Shown: positions 23,201 to 34,844 of the stretch, piece after piece
Layout: each line of letters begins with the position of its first letter
How positions within the stretch are numbered: position 1 is the stretch's first letter
Assembly: GCA_009760855.2 (NCBI GenBank)
Contig: WPIO01000020.1
Coordinates: 5,465,501 to 5,529,500, forward strand
Length of the DNA: 64,000 nt
Origin: Cristatella mucedo
Lineage: Eukaryota > Bryozoa > Phylactolaemata > Cristatellidae
Direction of reading: 5' to 3'
Program-made: the position numbers and the translations under genes
The notes under the pieces: model-generated
The model's database searches: none
What the model was told of the DNA's origin: nothing
The model's input: the letters and a program-made list of their open reading frames with translations, nothing else

Positions 23201-26200
23201 CTTAGCGGGTGCACCCTGGACTTTAAGTTTGACTTCAGTTATACATTTTATTTTTTAGATCGACACTGGAGGCTGCTAATCAACGTTGACCTAATCAAGC
23301 AATTCACCTAAAGATGTCGGTTTGTTTCAAGTCGTTCCTGATTTCTCTCATGTGGAATATCCCTGGGCCAAATTAGCTGTATAAATCGGCCCTTCACTTC
23401 TATTAAAACCCAGTATAACTACGGCTATAATGATTACATGGAGAAGTTTCTGAGTTTTATCATCACAGTGTACGTTTTCAATAAAACTAGTCCATGCATT
23501 AAGTTCCATCATATAGGCAAAACTATCAAATATGCAACGTCAATGTATCTCACTAGATGGGGGTACAACTTTTTATTTAGGTCGAGCTATTTCAATTACG
23601 TTAAACCAGTAAGATTTTGGCACAAACTATCAATTATACGAGCTATCATTTCTTCGAATGGAATTTCATTTGGAGTGTCTTCAAATAATAAATAAAAATA
23701 ATAATAATATGTCATTTGTCTAGCAATCTGAGAGAATTTAAAATCTAAACAGGCACCTCAAAACTTGACGCAAAAAAATTAATACCCGCGAGTTTATTAC
23801 GAGGACGGTATCAAGCCTTCGCAAACTCTTCGGCCGGCATGAATAAGTATAAGTAAAGAAGCTAGCGATCACGACATACTATGACCTATACCTAGTAAAA
23901 TGCATTGAATTATGTATATGTACGCACACAAATCACACCGGAACTAAAATGATATAGACACGTTGACTCGAGCAAACTAGAGACGACCGGAAGAGATATT
24001 TCTTTAATTAACTAAGACTTTGTATCCTAGTCTAGGCGGAGCCACTGACATTCGGTATGTCGGGCTGGGCATCGCCTTGCCCCGGAAGGGCAAAGATCAG
24101 ATCAGATCCCAGAGGCCCGAGGACCGGAACTTGAGACAGCGTGCTTGCTCTCTTTCGGCGGAAGCTCTCGACGGTGGTGGACGTAAGCTCCGTCTATCCA
24201 TGGGAACTCGGCTACAACTTTATAGATTCGAGTTCATCTAAAGTAGTAGTTTAAAAGTTCTGGTTGTCACTACCTAAAGGCTCGATCACCAAAAGCTAAA
24301 TAACTATGCTTAGATTTAACGATGATAGTGATAATTTTATGTCGCATGTAAAGATCCCCGTGACAATCAAAGCTCGTCTTGACTTAAGGAGCATAGAAAA
24401 CATAAAAGCATCATGCCTTAACGAGCATAAAGAAGCCTGCAGGGAGGCACTCAAGGCCAGGGGCTAGTAGGACCCTTGTTTAATGTTATGCAGTAATGGT
24501 ACGCGCCAAATCTTGCACAAGCAAACCAGCAAAGCAGGCGTGCGAAAAAAGAACCAATTTACTGCAGCACGGGAAAGCTGAGCGCAACAGACATGTCTTT
24601 GAGACTTTTATGATGCACGGTAAGTGAAGGTGGCGACAAAGATAGAAAGAGAGCTTTACACTTTCAGCTTGTATAAGCTAAAGGGTTGATCACAAACAAT
24701 GTGATTCTAGCTCTAGGAGAGAAGCTGCGTGAGGAAAGGAAGCTGGAGGAGAGAGTGCAGCGAGGCGCGCTCGATGAGCAAGGATGAGTTCGTACAGATA
24801 GGCTGGTGGGAGTGAGGTCATCCTCCACGGTAAGCTACAAGGACGATTTTAAAGACGACTTGATGCTTGGCAGAGAGACCATTTAGCGAAGATAGAGAGC
24901 ACAGACAGAGAACATAATGACAAGAGATTGTAGAGTTAGAGTCTATCACTGAATTCCTACTGCAGACAGGTTGCAATCTAACCACGATTATTAGGCTTGC
25001 GACCAGCGCGATATTTATTTATGAAAGCCTATTTATTAACCTTTTTTAATTCGTTGTAATACCTGTACCTCTTAGTAGCTTTCAATAGCCTACTGTTTGA
25101 TGTTGGTTTACAAATTTTCCTGGGTGGCATTCACGCGTTCATGCTCAAAGCTTTACGTGAGATTATTGGCGCTTCAGACTGTTTCACTAGGTTATAGCTA
25201 GGATTTTGCAAATGGGCCCAATCAAATTAAAGACTGCACCATCTTGTATGGCAGTACTCAATTAAATCTGATCGACACTTATTAGTTAACAACAGTTTAA
25301 AAAAATTGGCCTCTTCAGCTGGAGATTTGTATTTGCCGTAAATTACGATCGCCCGTCTTGTTGGCATGAAAGTATGATTTTTTTGAGCTTTCTGGGTACC
25401 TAAAACACACTGTGAATATGCTGATTCTATTAAGTAAGGTATTCACTATGCACAAGTCACTTTCTTTCCTGCAAGCTTAACCTCTCTATATGCATAGAAA
25501 ATTGCTAGACAGATAGTGTGGACGAAGAGTTTTGCCTGCATAAATGTATTCATTTATGCCAGAATGTGTTGCTATGGCAACAGAAGTAGGCATGAGCTTA
25601 TTGCAGACTTGAATTCAGGTGTGTTGGTAGACAACCATTGCTATCGACCGTTAGGAACGGCAGGGTAAAAGAGGTAAGCATAACTATTGAGTTGCATGTA
25701 CGTTTGGATTTGTAATGTACACTAGGGTTTGTCAGAAAAAAATTTATGATTACCTCAAATGAACTCTTGCATTAGATAAGCAAACCAAGAGTCTTAGATC
25801 GTATGTGACTTACCTCATGTCTACCTACTGCATCTATTATCCAAGAAATTATTAAAATCACTTGAATAGGTTTTTACAGGACATTTAAGCAACGAGTAAA
25901 TTACAGTAGGTCATCTGAGCTCTCTTGCAAGTTCTAGTCGCAATATAGAGCAAATTATTAGAAAAATTTAACTATGCTAGGGGTTGACAATGACCTTCTG
26001 ATTGATGCTGATCAATGGAAGAGACTCTGTTCCTTTTTCTGCTAGGTCTCATCAATGTACTTCTCAGCGTTGAGAATCTATTACTTTGGATATTTTTCAA
26101 CACTTGTATGTATCAACTTTGCATTTCCAGTTGGGTTAATTCCTTCCCCATTGCGAGAAATCAGAGAGGGGATGAAAATCAAAAAAGGTCATTTATACTA

Positions 26201-26269
26201 ACACTTACGATAAGAACTTCGGAAGAACTAAACCTGTTTCCCTTTTAGGCACAAATGAACAACTGAACC
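23201..26269. other. unassigned sequence
   Basis: A possible decayed family A tail lies near 23,690-23,755 (ATAATAATAATATGTC). A GC-richer patch at 24,030-24,240 has an open frame without a known domain. The rest is AT-rich with no recognisable gene. Confidence 0.4.
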
Positions 26270-27370
26270 AATGCTGCAAACGAAGCAGGCAAGTATTTAG
26301 TGATTAAACGCGCAGGGTCAAAATGTTTGAGCACATATACGACAAATCTTATGGGTCACAATAGGTATCAGGATCAGTTGCATGTGGGCTTCTTGGTATG
26401 TCTGAGTCGGGGATGGCGCTTAGTCAATGGGAATTAAGTTCCAAGTCGTGGACGCGTTCAAACTAAAGGCACGGTCTCCAAGTTAGTTAAGGCTTCGTGA
26501 GATGCAGCAATCTGAGAAGGAAGAGTGAATAATATACAGTGTTTACACTGATGGAGAAATATATCGTATAGGTAGGTTAGAGCAATAAAATGAGAAGACG
26601 TAAACGTAAGTGACAAAGCTGAAGTACACGTGCCATTTGATGGGGATCCAGTGCACGTTGTTGAGAATTGCTGCAATGTGTCAACTGCTTTATTCACGAC
26701 AGACAAGCTCAGCTGCTGAATTTTGCCCTAACTGTAAGCACCGTATTGCACAGGGCTGAGGACCTGCAAGTGGTGAGCTACACAGGTCGAGACGGGACTG
26801 TCAAATATGTTTAGACCAACATGAATGTGGTATCCATGTCTAAGTATGCCCAAATTCTTGTACGTTTAAGGATCTGACCGCGAAAAGAATTAACTGCGGA
26901 GGTGATGCAATTATCTAGTGCAGAGGTCGGCAAGCGCTTCGGACTACTGGGCCATTTCAGGAGGTCAAGAAAGCACACTAGGCCAGAAGGAACCACGCCT
27001 ACTCCGCCCGCCGGGAGTGGGCGTAGCGACCACGCCCACTTTATACTGCTCAACGTGCGAAGCTAAATTCCAGGCACAATGACAGTTAGCTCTCAACGCA
27101 AAGATAAAAGTGGCAAAAAGACGGCTCGTGCCTAGGAAACTCGTTAGATGAGATAATCGGAACTCAAAGTACCTCCACAGTGAAGGGGTCAAAAACCGCG
27201 ACAGCTCAATTAGGCTAAATTTATCTATAAATTACTAAATGGCCGCTAGGCTGGACTGGAGCACTAGGTACGCCGGATCTAACCTAAGGGCTGGAGTTTG
27301 ACAAACTATGGTCTAGTGGAATGTCACTTTAGAACGGGGCACCCAGATTGCGTGCATTTTGTTGTCGATC
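26270..27370 (-). mobile_element. family A CR1-like LINE copy split by a hAT element
   Basis: A diverged copy recognisable from CAGGGTCAAAATG and ACGACAAATCTTATGG (3' region), the frame at 26458-26706, and the landmarks GACAGACAAGCTCAGCTGC and GTCACTTTAGAACG. It is interrupted exactly at 26,921-27,310 by a DNA transposon. Joining its two sides restores family A order. Confidence 0.75.
26921..27310. mobile_element. nonautonomous hAT-like element, 390 bp
   Basis: It starts CAGAGGTCGGCAAGCGC and ends GGAGTTTGACAAACTATG. The two ends are inverted repeats agreeing at about 11 of 17 positions. The flanks are 8-bp direct repeats ATCTAGTG (26,913-26,920) and GTCTAGTG (27,311-27,318). An 8-bp duplication with CA-starting termini is the hAT pattern. 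It has no transposase frame. It differs in sequence from the SPIN-like copies at 9071 and 61762. Confidence 0.8.
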
Positions 27371-27549
27371 ATCCGGAGGGCACTTTAAGTAAGTGGTACC
27401 TAAACATTACGAAGTCAAGCACACGTTAAAGATACTTTCGGTGAAGCTCTGAGATGAATCATAGTCAGAAAGCATGAAATCAAGCTATCCAATCTGCTGT
27501 TACTACTATAAGAATAAAAATATCTATACATAGATAGGTTTCTCGCATT

Positions 27550-29325
27550 TTAATATTTCGAAAAATCACTATACCTCAGCCAGAGGAACCTCTGCCCTGC
27601 TGGGGCGATGGGGGCTACCTAAATCTGCCGGTTCGGGAACAGAGACCATACAGCTTCGGAGCCCGAAATAGCATCCGAGACTCATAGCCGCTGCAAAGCC
27701 GCCCGTTCCTTGCGTGATACGCCGAAGTCCACCAGGCTAGCTTTATTATCTGGCCACCAGCTACCCGGAGCACCGACCAAGAAGGGCCTCGCCACTGCCA
27801 ACCGCTAGCCAGCGTTCAGAAACGACCGGGCTATGGCCACGAACTTATCAACCTTTTTCCGGGCCGCCATCACCAGGGCATCCTCGCTGATCATTAAACG
27901 GCACCGTTACGTCGACTATAACCGAGTCGGTGCCGTTGTCGATGACCAGGTCCGGCTTGAGAGCCGGGCCCCCCCGGCTAGCGGGAAGGTGCGACTTGCT
28001 GAGACGCAGGTCAGCTCAGTGGCCGGAAGAGTCCCGATTAGGCGACAGAGAACAAAGTTGTGGCGAGCCGCTATTGCTTGCAAAATCGGCCGGCAGTGGC
28101 TTAGAACGTGGCAGATGGTCATAGCCTCAGTGCGACAAAGGCGGCAGCTGGTAGCCGTTCTGGTGTACGACCGGCTCCTAGCTGCGTCCACCACAAGCAC
28201 GTCTAGGCGAGCACGGTGAACGAGCCGCCACGCCTGGAACGACAGGCCGAGACCAGTGGTCTAAAAGTCACTGTGGGTCGCGAACCTGTCCGTGGCCAGG
28301 CAAAGTGCAGACATTGCACTCAGCAGGCTGGGCCCCCAAGCCCGTCCTTCAGCAAAATTAGTGAACTCTCGCAGTTTCGATATAGTGAAGCGCGGCACGA
28401 ACGAGTGCCCTATCTCGGGGGTTGGTTGACACCACCAGGACGCCCGAGCCGGCCAGCGAGATTCGACTGGAGAGACACTTAAGGAAATGTGGTACTTCCA
28501 CCCATAGCGAGGCTGGGCCAATTCCGTTTTAAGGCTTAACGCGGCTGGCCTCAGGTACCGTGGGCTCTCCGTGTCAGAAGAAGGCATGCTGCCTACGTAG
28601 CCAACGGCCTGATTGAGTCGGTGGCGTGCGACGAGTCGCACGCACGCGTGGGGGAATAGCATTCGGCAGGCCTGAGTGACTAAGAGGATCGCTGAGTTGA
28701 TCGCGAAGCATACGAGACCAAAGCCTCCAGCTGAGCCTGGCGCGAACGGAAAGTGTGTCAAGCTGAAGTTCGGCAAGCAGCACATGGACCCGCAGAGCTC
28801 CGAGTCTTCTCGGCCGGCAGCCGGGCGACCTTATGCACCAAACGTTCCAGACAAAGGCAATCGAGCCGTGGCAGAATGAAAGTCAGCAGGACATTGAGCT
28901 TTTGCCAGGGGACGAGAAGGCTTGCCTGTAGTAAGCGAAAGTCCCTGTTAAGTGAAGAACATGCCTGCTCATTCTCAGTCCTAGGCCATCCGAGATGCTG
29001 AGGGGCTCCGAAGTAGGTCATGCTCTCATTCTCCGGCAGGTCGGTAATGTTCCGGCCGTGCAAGGTGGTGGAAGTAGGCACGGCCTTCGTGCCCCGGCGA
29101 GCAACCAGGCAGCATCTTTCCTGCCTGAACTACATGCCAAGTGTCAGGACGGCCCGCTCGGCAGCTCACACTAGGGCCTGCAGGCCGTAGGACGTGCCCA
29201 AGAATAAAGAGAGGACGCCTGCCAGGGCGAAGGCAGACAGAGCGGTATTGCTCAGCATGGAGCTGGACCCCAAGGTGCTGCCTAGGGTGAGAGCCTGGTG
29301 ACCGGCTCCATCGCCAGATCAAAAG
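27550..29325 (-). mobile_element. R2-superclade (NeSL/Hero-like) retrotransposon, 5'-truncated
   Basis: Read on the minus strand, in order: a decayed end of the RT palm (about 29,200-29,300); a thumb region with SLLVPWQKLNVLLTFILPRL (within 28,758-29,081); a linker with GGFGLVCFAINSAILLVTQA and RLVARHRLNQAVGYVG (28,570-28,730). Next are WRLVHRARLDVL (28,200-28,250) and a zinc knuckle CRLCRTEAMTICHVLSHC (28,093-28,146). The restriction-like endonuclease core is PDLVIDNGTDSVIVDVTV (about 27,900-27,957). Last come VSDAISGSEAVWS and a stop at 27,619-27,621. Known elements of this group cut target DNA with such a C-terminal endonuclease. Frameshifts and stops break the frame several times, so it is inactive. 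It is GC-rich compared with its surroundings. Confidence 0.88.
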
Positions 29326-29329
29326 ATAA

Positions 29330-29505
29330 AAAATATAAATACCAGCTGATTTAGCAGCCTCTTTTGTTTGGCGACAGAGGAGCCTTTATGGATATCACCG
29401 CCGCTTTCAATGGCGATAAAGGATCGTTCACCGAAGGATTTGAACCCACGATCTCAGGAACGAGGTTGGGGAAAGCGATCACCTTACCTAGTGGGCCAAC
29501 ACGGC
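29330..29505 (-). mobile_element. type beta tRNA-derived SINE
   Basis: Minus-strand copy. The B box reads GGGTTCAAATCC and the head reads TGTTGGCCCACTAGGTAAGG. The body reads AAAGCGGCGGTGATATCC and ATAAAGGCTCCTCTGTCGCC. It lies directly against the truncated end of the R2-like element. Confidence 0.75.
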
Positions 29506-31974
29506 TCACCGAATAAGATTGGCGAGAAGATCGCCCTGTCGAACTCCAAATGGGACCGCTGCTCGTCGCCACGTCCACCTATTATCTCATTACATCTCGT
29601 GGAGAGGTTCGCGGCGTCGTTTGCTATTGGTGCACGCTGCATCGAGTGCACACTTTCGCCCGTTAACCTTCCGAGCGCCAGGCCGAAGCCGACCAACACA
29701 TAGCCATCCATTTGCTCCGCTTTTGCCACTGCTGCGGCCGCGTTGTTATGTGAGTTTTGCTGCGTATTTATTGTCTCTGTGAATGCAATATAATTAGGAA
29801 AAGCTTTATAAACCAACATTCCTTAAACTTTTTTGCAAACCGAATGCCTAAATTTGCGGCAATTCAACTCGAAATTGGCTGAAAACAGCTCAAATTCTTA
29901 TTGCATATATAATTTCACCGAGTGAGCAAGTAATTTGAACCCAACGCCCACGTTCAATCTCCGGCAATCCATGGAAGTGGATGGCAACGGCCAGGGAATT
30001 ACGGCGATCTACTACGAATAGTGCTGGGTAAAGCTCCAAATTTTAGGCATATGACGGGACACTGTGTTCAAAGTTCGCCAATAGAATTTCAAGCTATCTG
30101 TACCAAATACTATTTCATGAAATTTCACAGGGACATTTTCATACTATAAACTTCAGTTGCTTACAATCTCCTAGGGCAGACACTGTAATCCCCTTTAGTT
30201 GAATGCAAACCGGCTCGGGCTTACTTTGCAAATTTTGATTGCTTACAACACTAAGCTGTCATACAATTCTCCAGATCAAAGCTGACAGTCGTTAGCAAGT
30301 GGGTCGTCAAAGAAATATGCCTTAAAGCTTAGGGGGTTCATTCGTCTTCTCGCAGGTAAAATTTCATTGAATTAAATAGGCACACTACCTACAGTTTCAA
30401 ACAAGTCAATAGTGTACAGCTAAAGAAGTGTGCCCATACAGTTAAACAAGAACGGATTAGAGCGGCTAAATGCCTGGGATAGTAACCCGAATTGGTGATG
30501 GCACTCTCTGCCTGGATTGCAGATAATTTCCTGGAGATCATTTGGCTTCACCGCTGGAGGGCCTTACAATGTTGGGAGTCGCTTGAGGTCAATAGGAATC
30601 GGCTCTTGATCAATGGCTGGCCGCCCGGCACTATTCGAATGCGGTAAAAGTCAATTGATGGCGTGGCAAGCTTAGCTGGGGCAATTCATTCAAAATCTTT
30701 GACACATTTGGGTCAAATGTTTTGAGAGCCTTCATGCGTTTTGCAAGTTATGGTGTTGAAAAAAGAGCACACAATTTGACAATTGACAGCACATGCAATG
30801 CTTGTGATGATTGTTATTGTATTACAGCAACACTTGGCAATTCTGTTGAAATTAATATCTGCAATCTAGACACTGACCAGTGAGTAATCGTATGTAGAAC
30901 GCGCCTTGAGACAGAACAAGGACTCAGCTTGAAGCTTTGCTAGCTCAGGTGAGTAACGTCAGCACTCATTTTTTAATAGTTCTGCTATCAAAAGTAATGC
31001 CTGTTCTTTTGATCTGCAAAAGTTAATGCTCATAGACGACACACAGCAACCTCAATAAGCATAGTACTCGGGTATGATTGATTTTACGCCATAACGAACA
31101 ACTCGCTCGGTGCGATACTGGAAATAACAAAGCTATCGGTGACATGAACGATCTCGTCACGTGCATACGTTCAGCCAGAAGGGTGCATGCGAGTGTGCTC
31201 TTTCCTCGTAAATTAAATGCGCTTCATGTCACATTTGCAGACATCAACATATGTCATTCATAACCCGCCAAGCTCTAGCTTGGGAAAACGCTGAGTTTCT
31301 ACTTGTTCGTGAACTGTATTCTTATCTGAGCTGGTTATGCATGTTAACGTGCATTCACAAGGGCGAAGTTCCTTCGTCCCGGCACCCTAAAGAATTATTC
31401 AAGTACTCACATTGATGCTAAATCCAAAATATTCCTTAGCAGTCAACTGCCACTGATCTATTGCATTGGAAGAGCACAGCATCTTAATTGCCTTGCAATG
31501 CCCCCTCGACAATTAATGTGAGAAATGGTACGAACATTTTTGAATTAATCTAAAAAAGTAAAATATCGCATGAAATAACTATAAAAGTTTCATACATCAT
31601 ATTACTAGACAAATTCCATTGTCTGTAATGAATTTTAGCATTTTGCTAAGCCATTGCTGTCCATCGATATTCATTGATCGAGATCATATGAGTCAGTTGT
31701 AATGATGTGGTGGCACTTTTAAGACAGTTCGCTGTTACACACTAGACTTCGGAGCTTCGGCAGCCACTTTCTGGTCATTTTCGACGCATCGCAAATGGTT
31801 ATCGCATTAGTTCAGCCAATATCGTTGAATACTTTGTATTGACTGGGATTGAATAGGTAGAATTTATGTGGGCACATGATGAAACGGGATGCACAAGGAG
31901 AAATGAAACATCGCTCTGCCAATTAGTTGCAGATAAATAATGTATTGCTGTATGTGCCCGATGATTGTTATATA
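29506..31974. other. unassigned sequence
   Basis: The open frames at 29,368-29,819 on both strands overlap each other and the SINE and have no domain. From 29,830 to 31,970 I see no gene or repeat. Confidence 0.4.
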
Positions 31975-33040
31975 ATAGTAATACGCTTGGGAAAGCGCTC
32001 TCTGAAAACTCAATCTCTTTCTAGGCGCTTTACATGTGTTGCAAAGGAGGCACGACGAATGGTCAGAGGTAGCATTCTCAATGAGCGACAAGAATAGCAT
32101 GGTTAGGGGTGACATGCACAGGGTCAACATGCAAGTATGGTTAGTGGCAGCACGCACGGTGTCAGCACGCGCAAGCATATAAAGGTCAAATCACAAGGAA
32201 CCACTAGTGCTGTGATAAATAGGTACTTTTTTAGTTTCTTTTTAAATGTGGTCAAGTCAGGAGATGTCGTTACGCAAGTCGGGAGTGGGTTCTTGGCTTT
32301 GGGAGCATACAAACTAAAGGCAAGGTCGCTAAAGGATTTGAGGTTTTTTGAGGTATAGGTCAGCAGTTACGTTCCGAAAAGCGGATGGTACAATTCATAG
32401 CCTAGTGGGGGAGTTAATCTGATAGGTAGGCTGGATCCAAAGAATTAAGGGACTTAAAGGTAAGTGATCAAACTTTGATGTCGATGTGTTGCTTGACTGA
32501 GAGTCAGTACAGGTCTACGAGAAGCGGTGTGACGTGGCAACTGCGACGCTCACGGCAAACAAGCCTAGCTGCAGACTTTTGCGCTAGCTACAAGCGCCTA
32601 CTTGCATGGGCCGGTAAACCAGCAAGCTGTGAGTTACAGAAGTCAAGATGGAATGTCAGAAATGCTTTGACCAATTTAGATGTGGTATCCCTGTCTAAAA
32701 AGCCCGAATTTTAGCAATGTTATCTAGCTGAAAGTAGGCAGACTTGATTATAGAGCTGATGTGGTCGGTAGCGAAAGGTCACTTTCGAACATAACACCTA
32801 GATTCTGTGCAGGTTCAACAGGAGAAATGCGGGCAGAGCCGATTTTGAGTGTAAGCTTTTTTTATGTCAAAATCACATTTGGTTTGCCCATAACTAGTAG
32901 GTTAGTTTTTATCAAAATTCAACTTAAGAAATTTTGTAGCCATCTAAGTAGGTATTCTACCAATACATTCAGTAAGGGAGTTAAGAGAAATTGACGTGCT
33001 AGAATGATGGGAGGGATCAAAGCAAAGGTACAACTGATGT
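31975..33040 (-). mobile_element. family A CR1-like LINE, 3' half
   Basis: A well-ordered copy. Terminal segment AAAGCGCTCTCTGAAAAC (plus strand) at 31,996, noncoding 3' region, C-terminal coding remnants, and the post-catalytic region to GGGAGTTAAGAGAAATTGA at about 32,976. It then runs to GATCAAAGCAAAGGTACAAC, which encodes the residues just after the catalytic motif. The start of the ORF is missing. Confidence 0.9.
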
Positions 33041-33295
33041 CGGGAGGGGTGGCGGCAACGGCGGCGTCATTGGCGGCCGAGGATCCAGCAACGCCCTCGC
33101 GGCTGCTCCCGAGAACATCGGCTGCTGGCCGCCCGGGGCAGACCTTTGACATTGCACTTGGTGGTCATCCAAAAAGCAGGGCCGCAATGACCGCATTTCT
33201 AACGACTACAATGTAGGAATATGTTATATATTATATGCTATGTAATATTTTCACAAGATATGAAAACAAGACAGTTTATATCATGGCATTTCCAT
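33041..33295. other. GC-rich unassigned patch
   Basis: The plus-strand frame at 33004-33216 is Ala/Gly/Pro-rich (GGVAATAASLAAEDPATPS) and overlaps the end of the LINE. No domain or start context supports it. Confidence 0.35.
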
Positions 33296-33408
33296 ATGGG
33301 AGGGGAGGATCTACCCCAGGGGAGGGAAATGTCCGGGGGGGGGGGAATATCGGAGGGGGGGGGAAATGTCCTGAGGGGAAGTCGTGGGGGGGGGGAATAT
33401 TCGTAACC
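33296..33408. repeat. G-run tandem array
   Basis: Alternating blocks of about 10-12 consecutive G separated by GAAATGTCC, GAATATC, GAAATGTCC and GAATATTC. The plus strand has at least five G-runs of four or more, so it could form G-quadruplexes. The glycine-rich frames over it are artefacts. Confidence 0.85.
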
Positions 33409-33654
33409 CCTGATTATACTTAATGAAACCTGCTTATTGCAGTATATTCTAGAGTATCGTTCTTTACACAATATTCGTTATTAATAAGTATTTTTTAAAT
33501 TTTAAAGTGCTATACAAAACATGTTTTTTTAGTTGGGTCCCAAACTGATTATTGTAAATTTAATTCATTTTAATGGGGATAATTGGTTTGGATGTATAAT
33601 TTTAGTTAGAAGCACGGCAATAAAAGAATGAAACTCGTGAGGCCAGTCACCACT

Positions 33655-33714
33655 GTATATATGTATACATGTGTGTATATATATGTATCCATATATACAC
33701 ATATACAAATACAA

Positions 33715-33746
<32 letters not shown>

Positions 33747-33775
33747 ATACACATATATATGTATAAATACATAAT
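33655..33775. repeat. AT/GT-rich microsatellite
   Basis: Mixed TATATG, TGTATACA and (AT)n runs. The tyrosine/isoleucine-rich open frames over it on both strands are simple-sequence artefacts. Confidence 0.92.
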
Positions 33776-34564
33776 AAACTGTTGGTCAACAAATGTCTGC
33801 CTTTTTCTAAGACTCTTAAATGAGAAACTGATGTTCTTTCTTCTTCTCAGCACGTTAAAAGTGCTTAACAAGGTTTTTTAGTTCTTTTAGGGTGCTATAA
33901 ATATATCTTGCTGTCATTATTTGAAATAATTATCTAACTTGATTTAAGCCAATTCGATGTAAAAAGTATAGTTTGAGGAAGAACAAATGTTGCAGGTCTA
34001 CAAAATTGGTCCCGTTTCAATAGAAGTAAGATATACGATTTTCTCGCCATGTGCAGTATTTTTACATGGGCAACAGTGGGTCACGGGACTAGTGGTGGAG
34101 TCATGGTGGCTTTCGAGAACGAATGAAATAAAGGAGTTGCTTCACTTAAATTGCGAACAATTAAATCAGAATTTTTTTATTTGCACTATAGTGCCTTGAA
34201 ATACCTTACACTCACTCTGGTGATTTATTAGCAAGTAAACACTTTTTGCGGGATTATCAAACAATATGAAGCCAAGGATAAAAAAATTGCCTACATTGCA
34301 AAATTGGTTGTGGTTCACAGAGCACGAGGCTCCAGAATGCGTTGGCCACCCTTTGAAAGGCCCCTTTCTTAAGTTCATTGTTGTGTACAGTTCTAGCCTT
34401 TGCGTTGCGTAACAATGAGTTATCTCTTGAGTAATAATGAGTTATCATGCGATAATTTAGCAAAAGCAATATTCAGTACTGGCAGGCTACATAGCTATTA
34501 CGCTTTGCTCATCGCTTATAAACATGACTTTTAGAAAAAAGCTTGCAATTTATTTGTCTATGAC
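33776..34564. other. unassigned sequence
   Basis: AT-rich. The short frames at 33987-34469 have no recognisable signature. Confidence 0.4.
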
Positions 34565-34795
34565 AACATTTAGTGGTTCTTGATAGATTAGCCTGCTGAC
34601 ACATGCCTGCTTCTGCTAATAATACCTACATGTTGACCCGGTGCATGTCACATAAAAAAGTCATGCTTGATGAAAACGCAAATGCTACCTCTAATATATT
34701 CATAATGCTTTTGTTACATCATCTGTAAAGCACCCAGAAAGAGCTTTAGATCTCTTAGGGCACCGTACAAATTTCTTGTTATTATTATTGCAAGG
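34565..34795 (+). mobile_element. family A CR1-like LINE, 3'-end fragment
   Basis: Plus-strand order: ACATTTAGTGGTTC, CATGTTGACCCGGTGCATGT, GCACCCAGAAAGAGC, ATCTCTTAGGGCACC, then GTTATTATTATTG. Confidence 0.82.
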
Positions 34796-34844
34796 CTTCA
34801 TATGCAATTAAATGCTATATTTAAAGTTCATTTTTAGAGATGTG

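Noticed and set aside
28261-28785. A 174-codon minus-strand frame that looks like an intact gene.
   Set aside because: Its N-terminal half matches the linker of the R2-like element and the rest is out of frame, so it is transposon sequence.
33221-33471. Glycine-rich plus-strand frames and a proline-rich minus-strand frame.
   Set aside because: They arise from the G-run array and have no start, splice or domain support.
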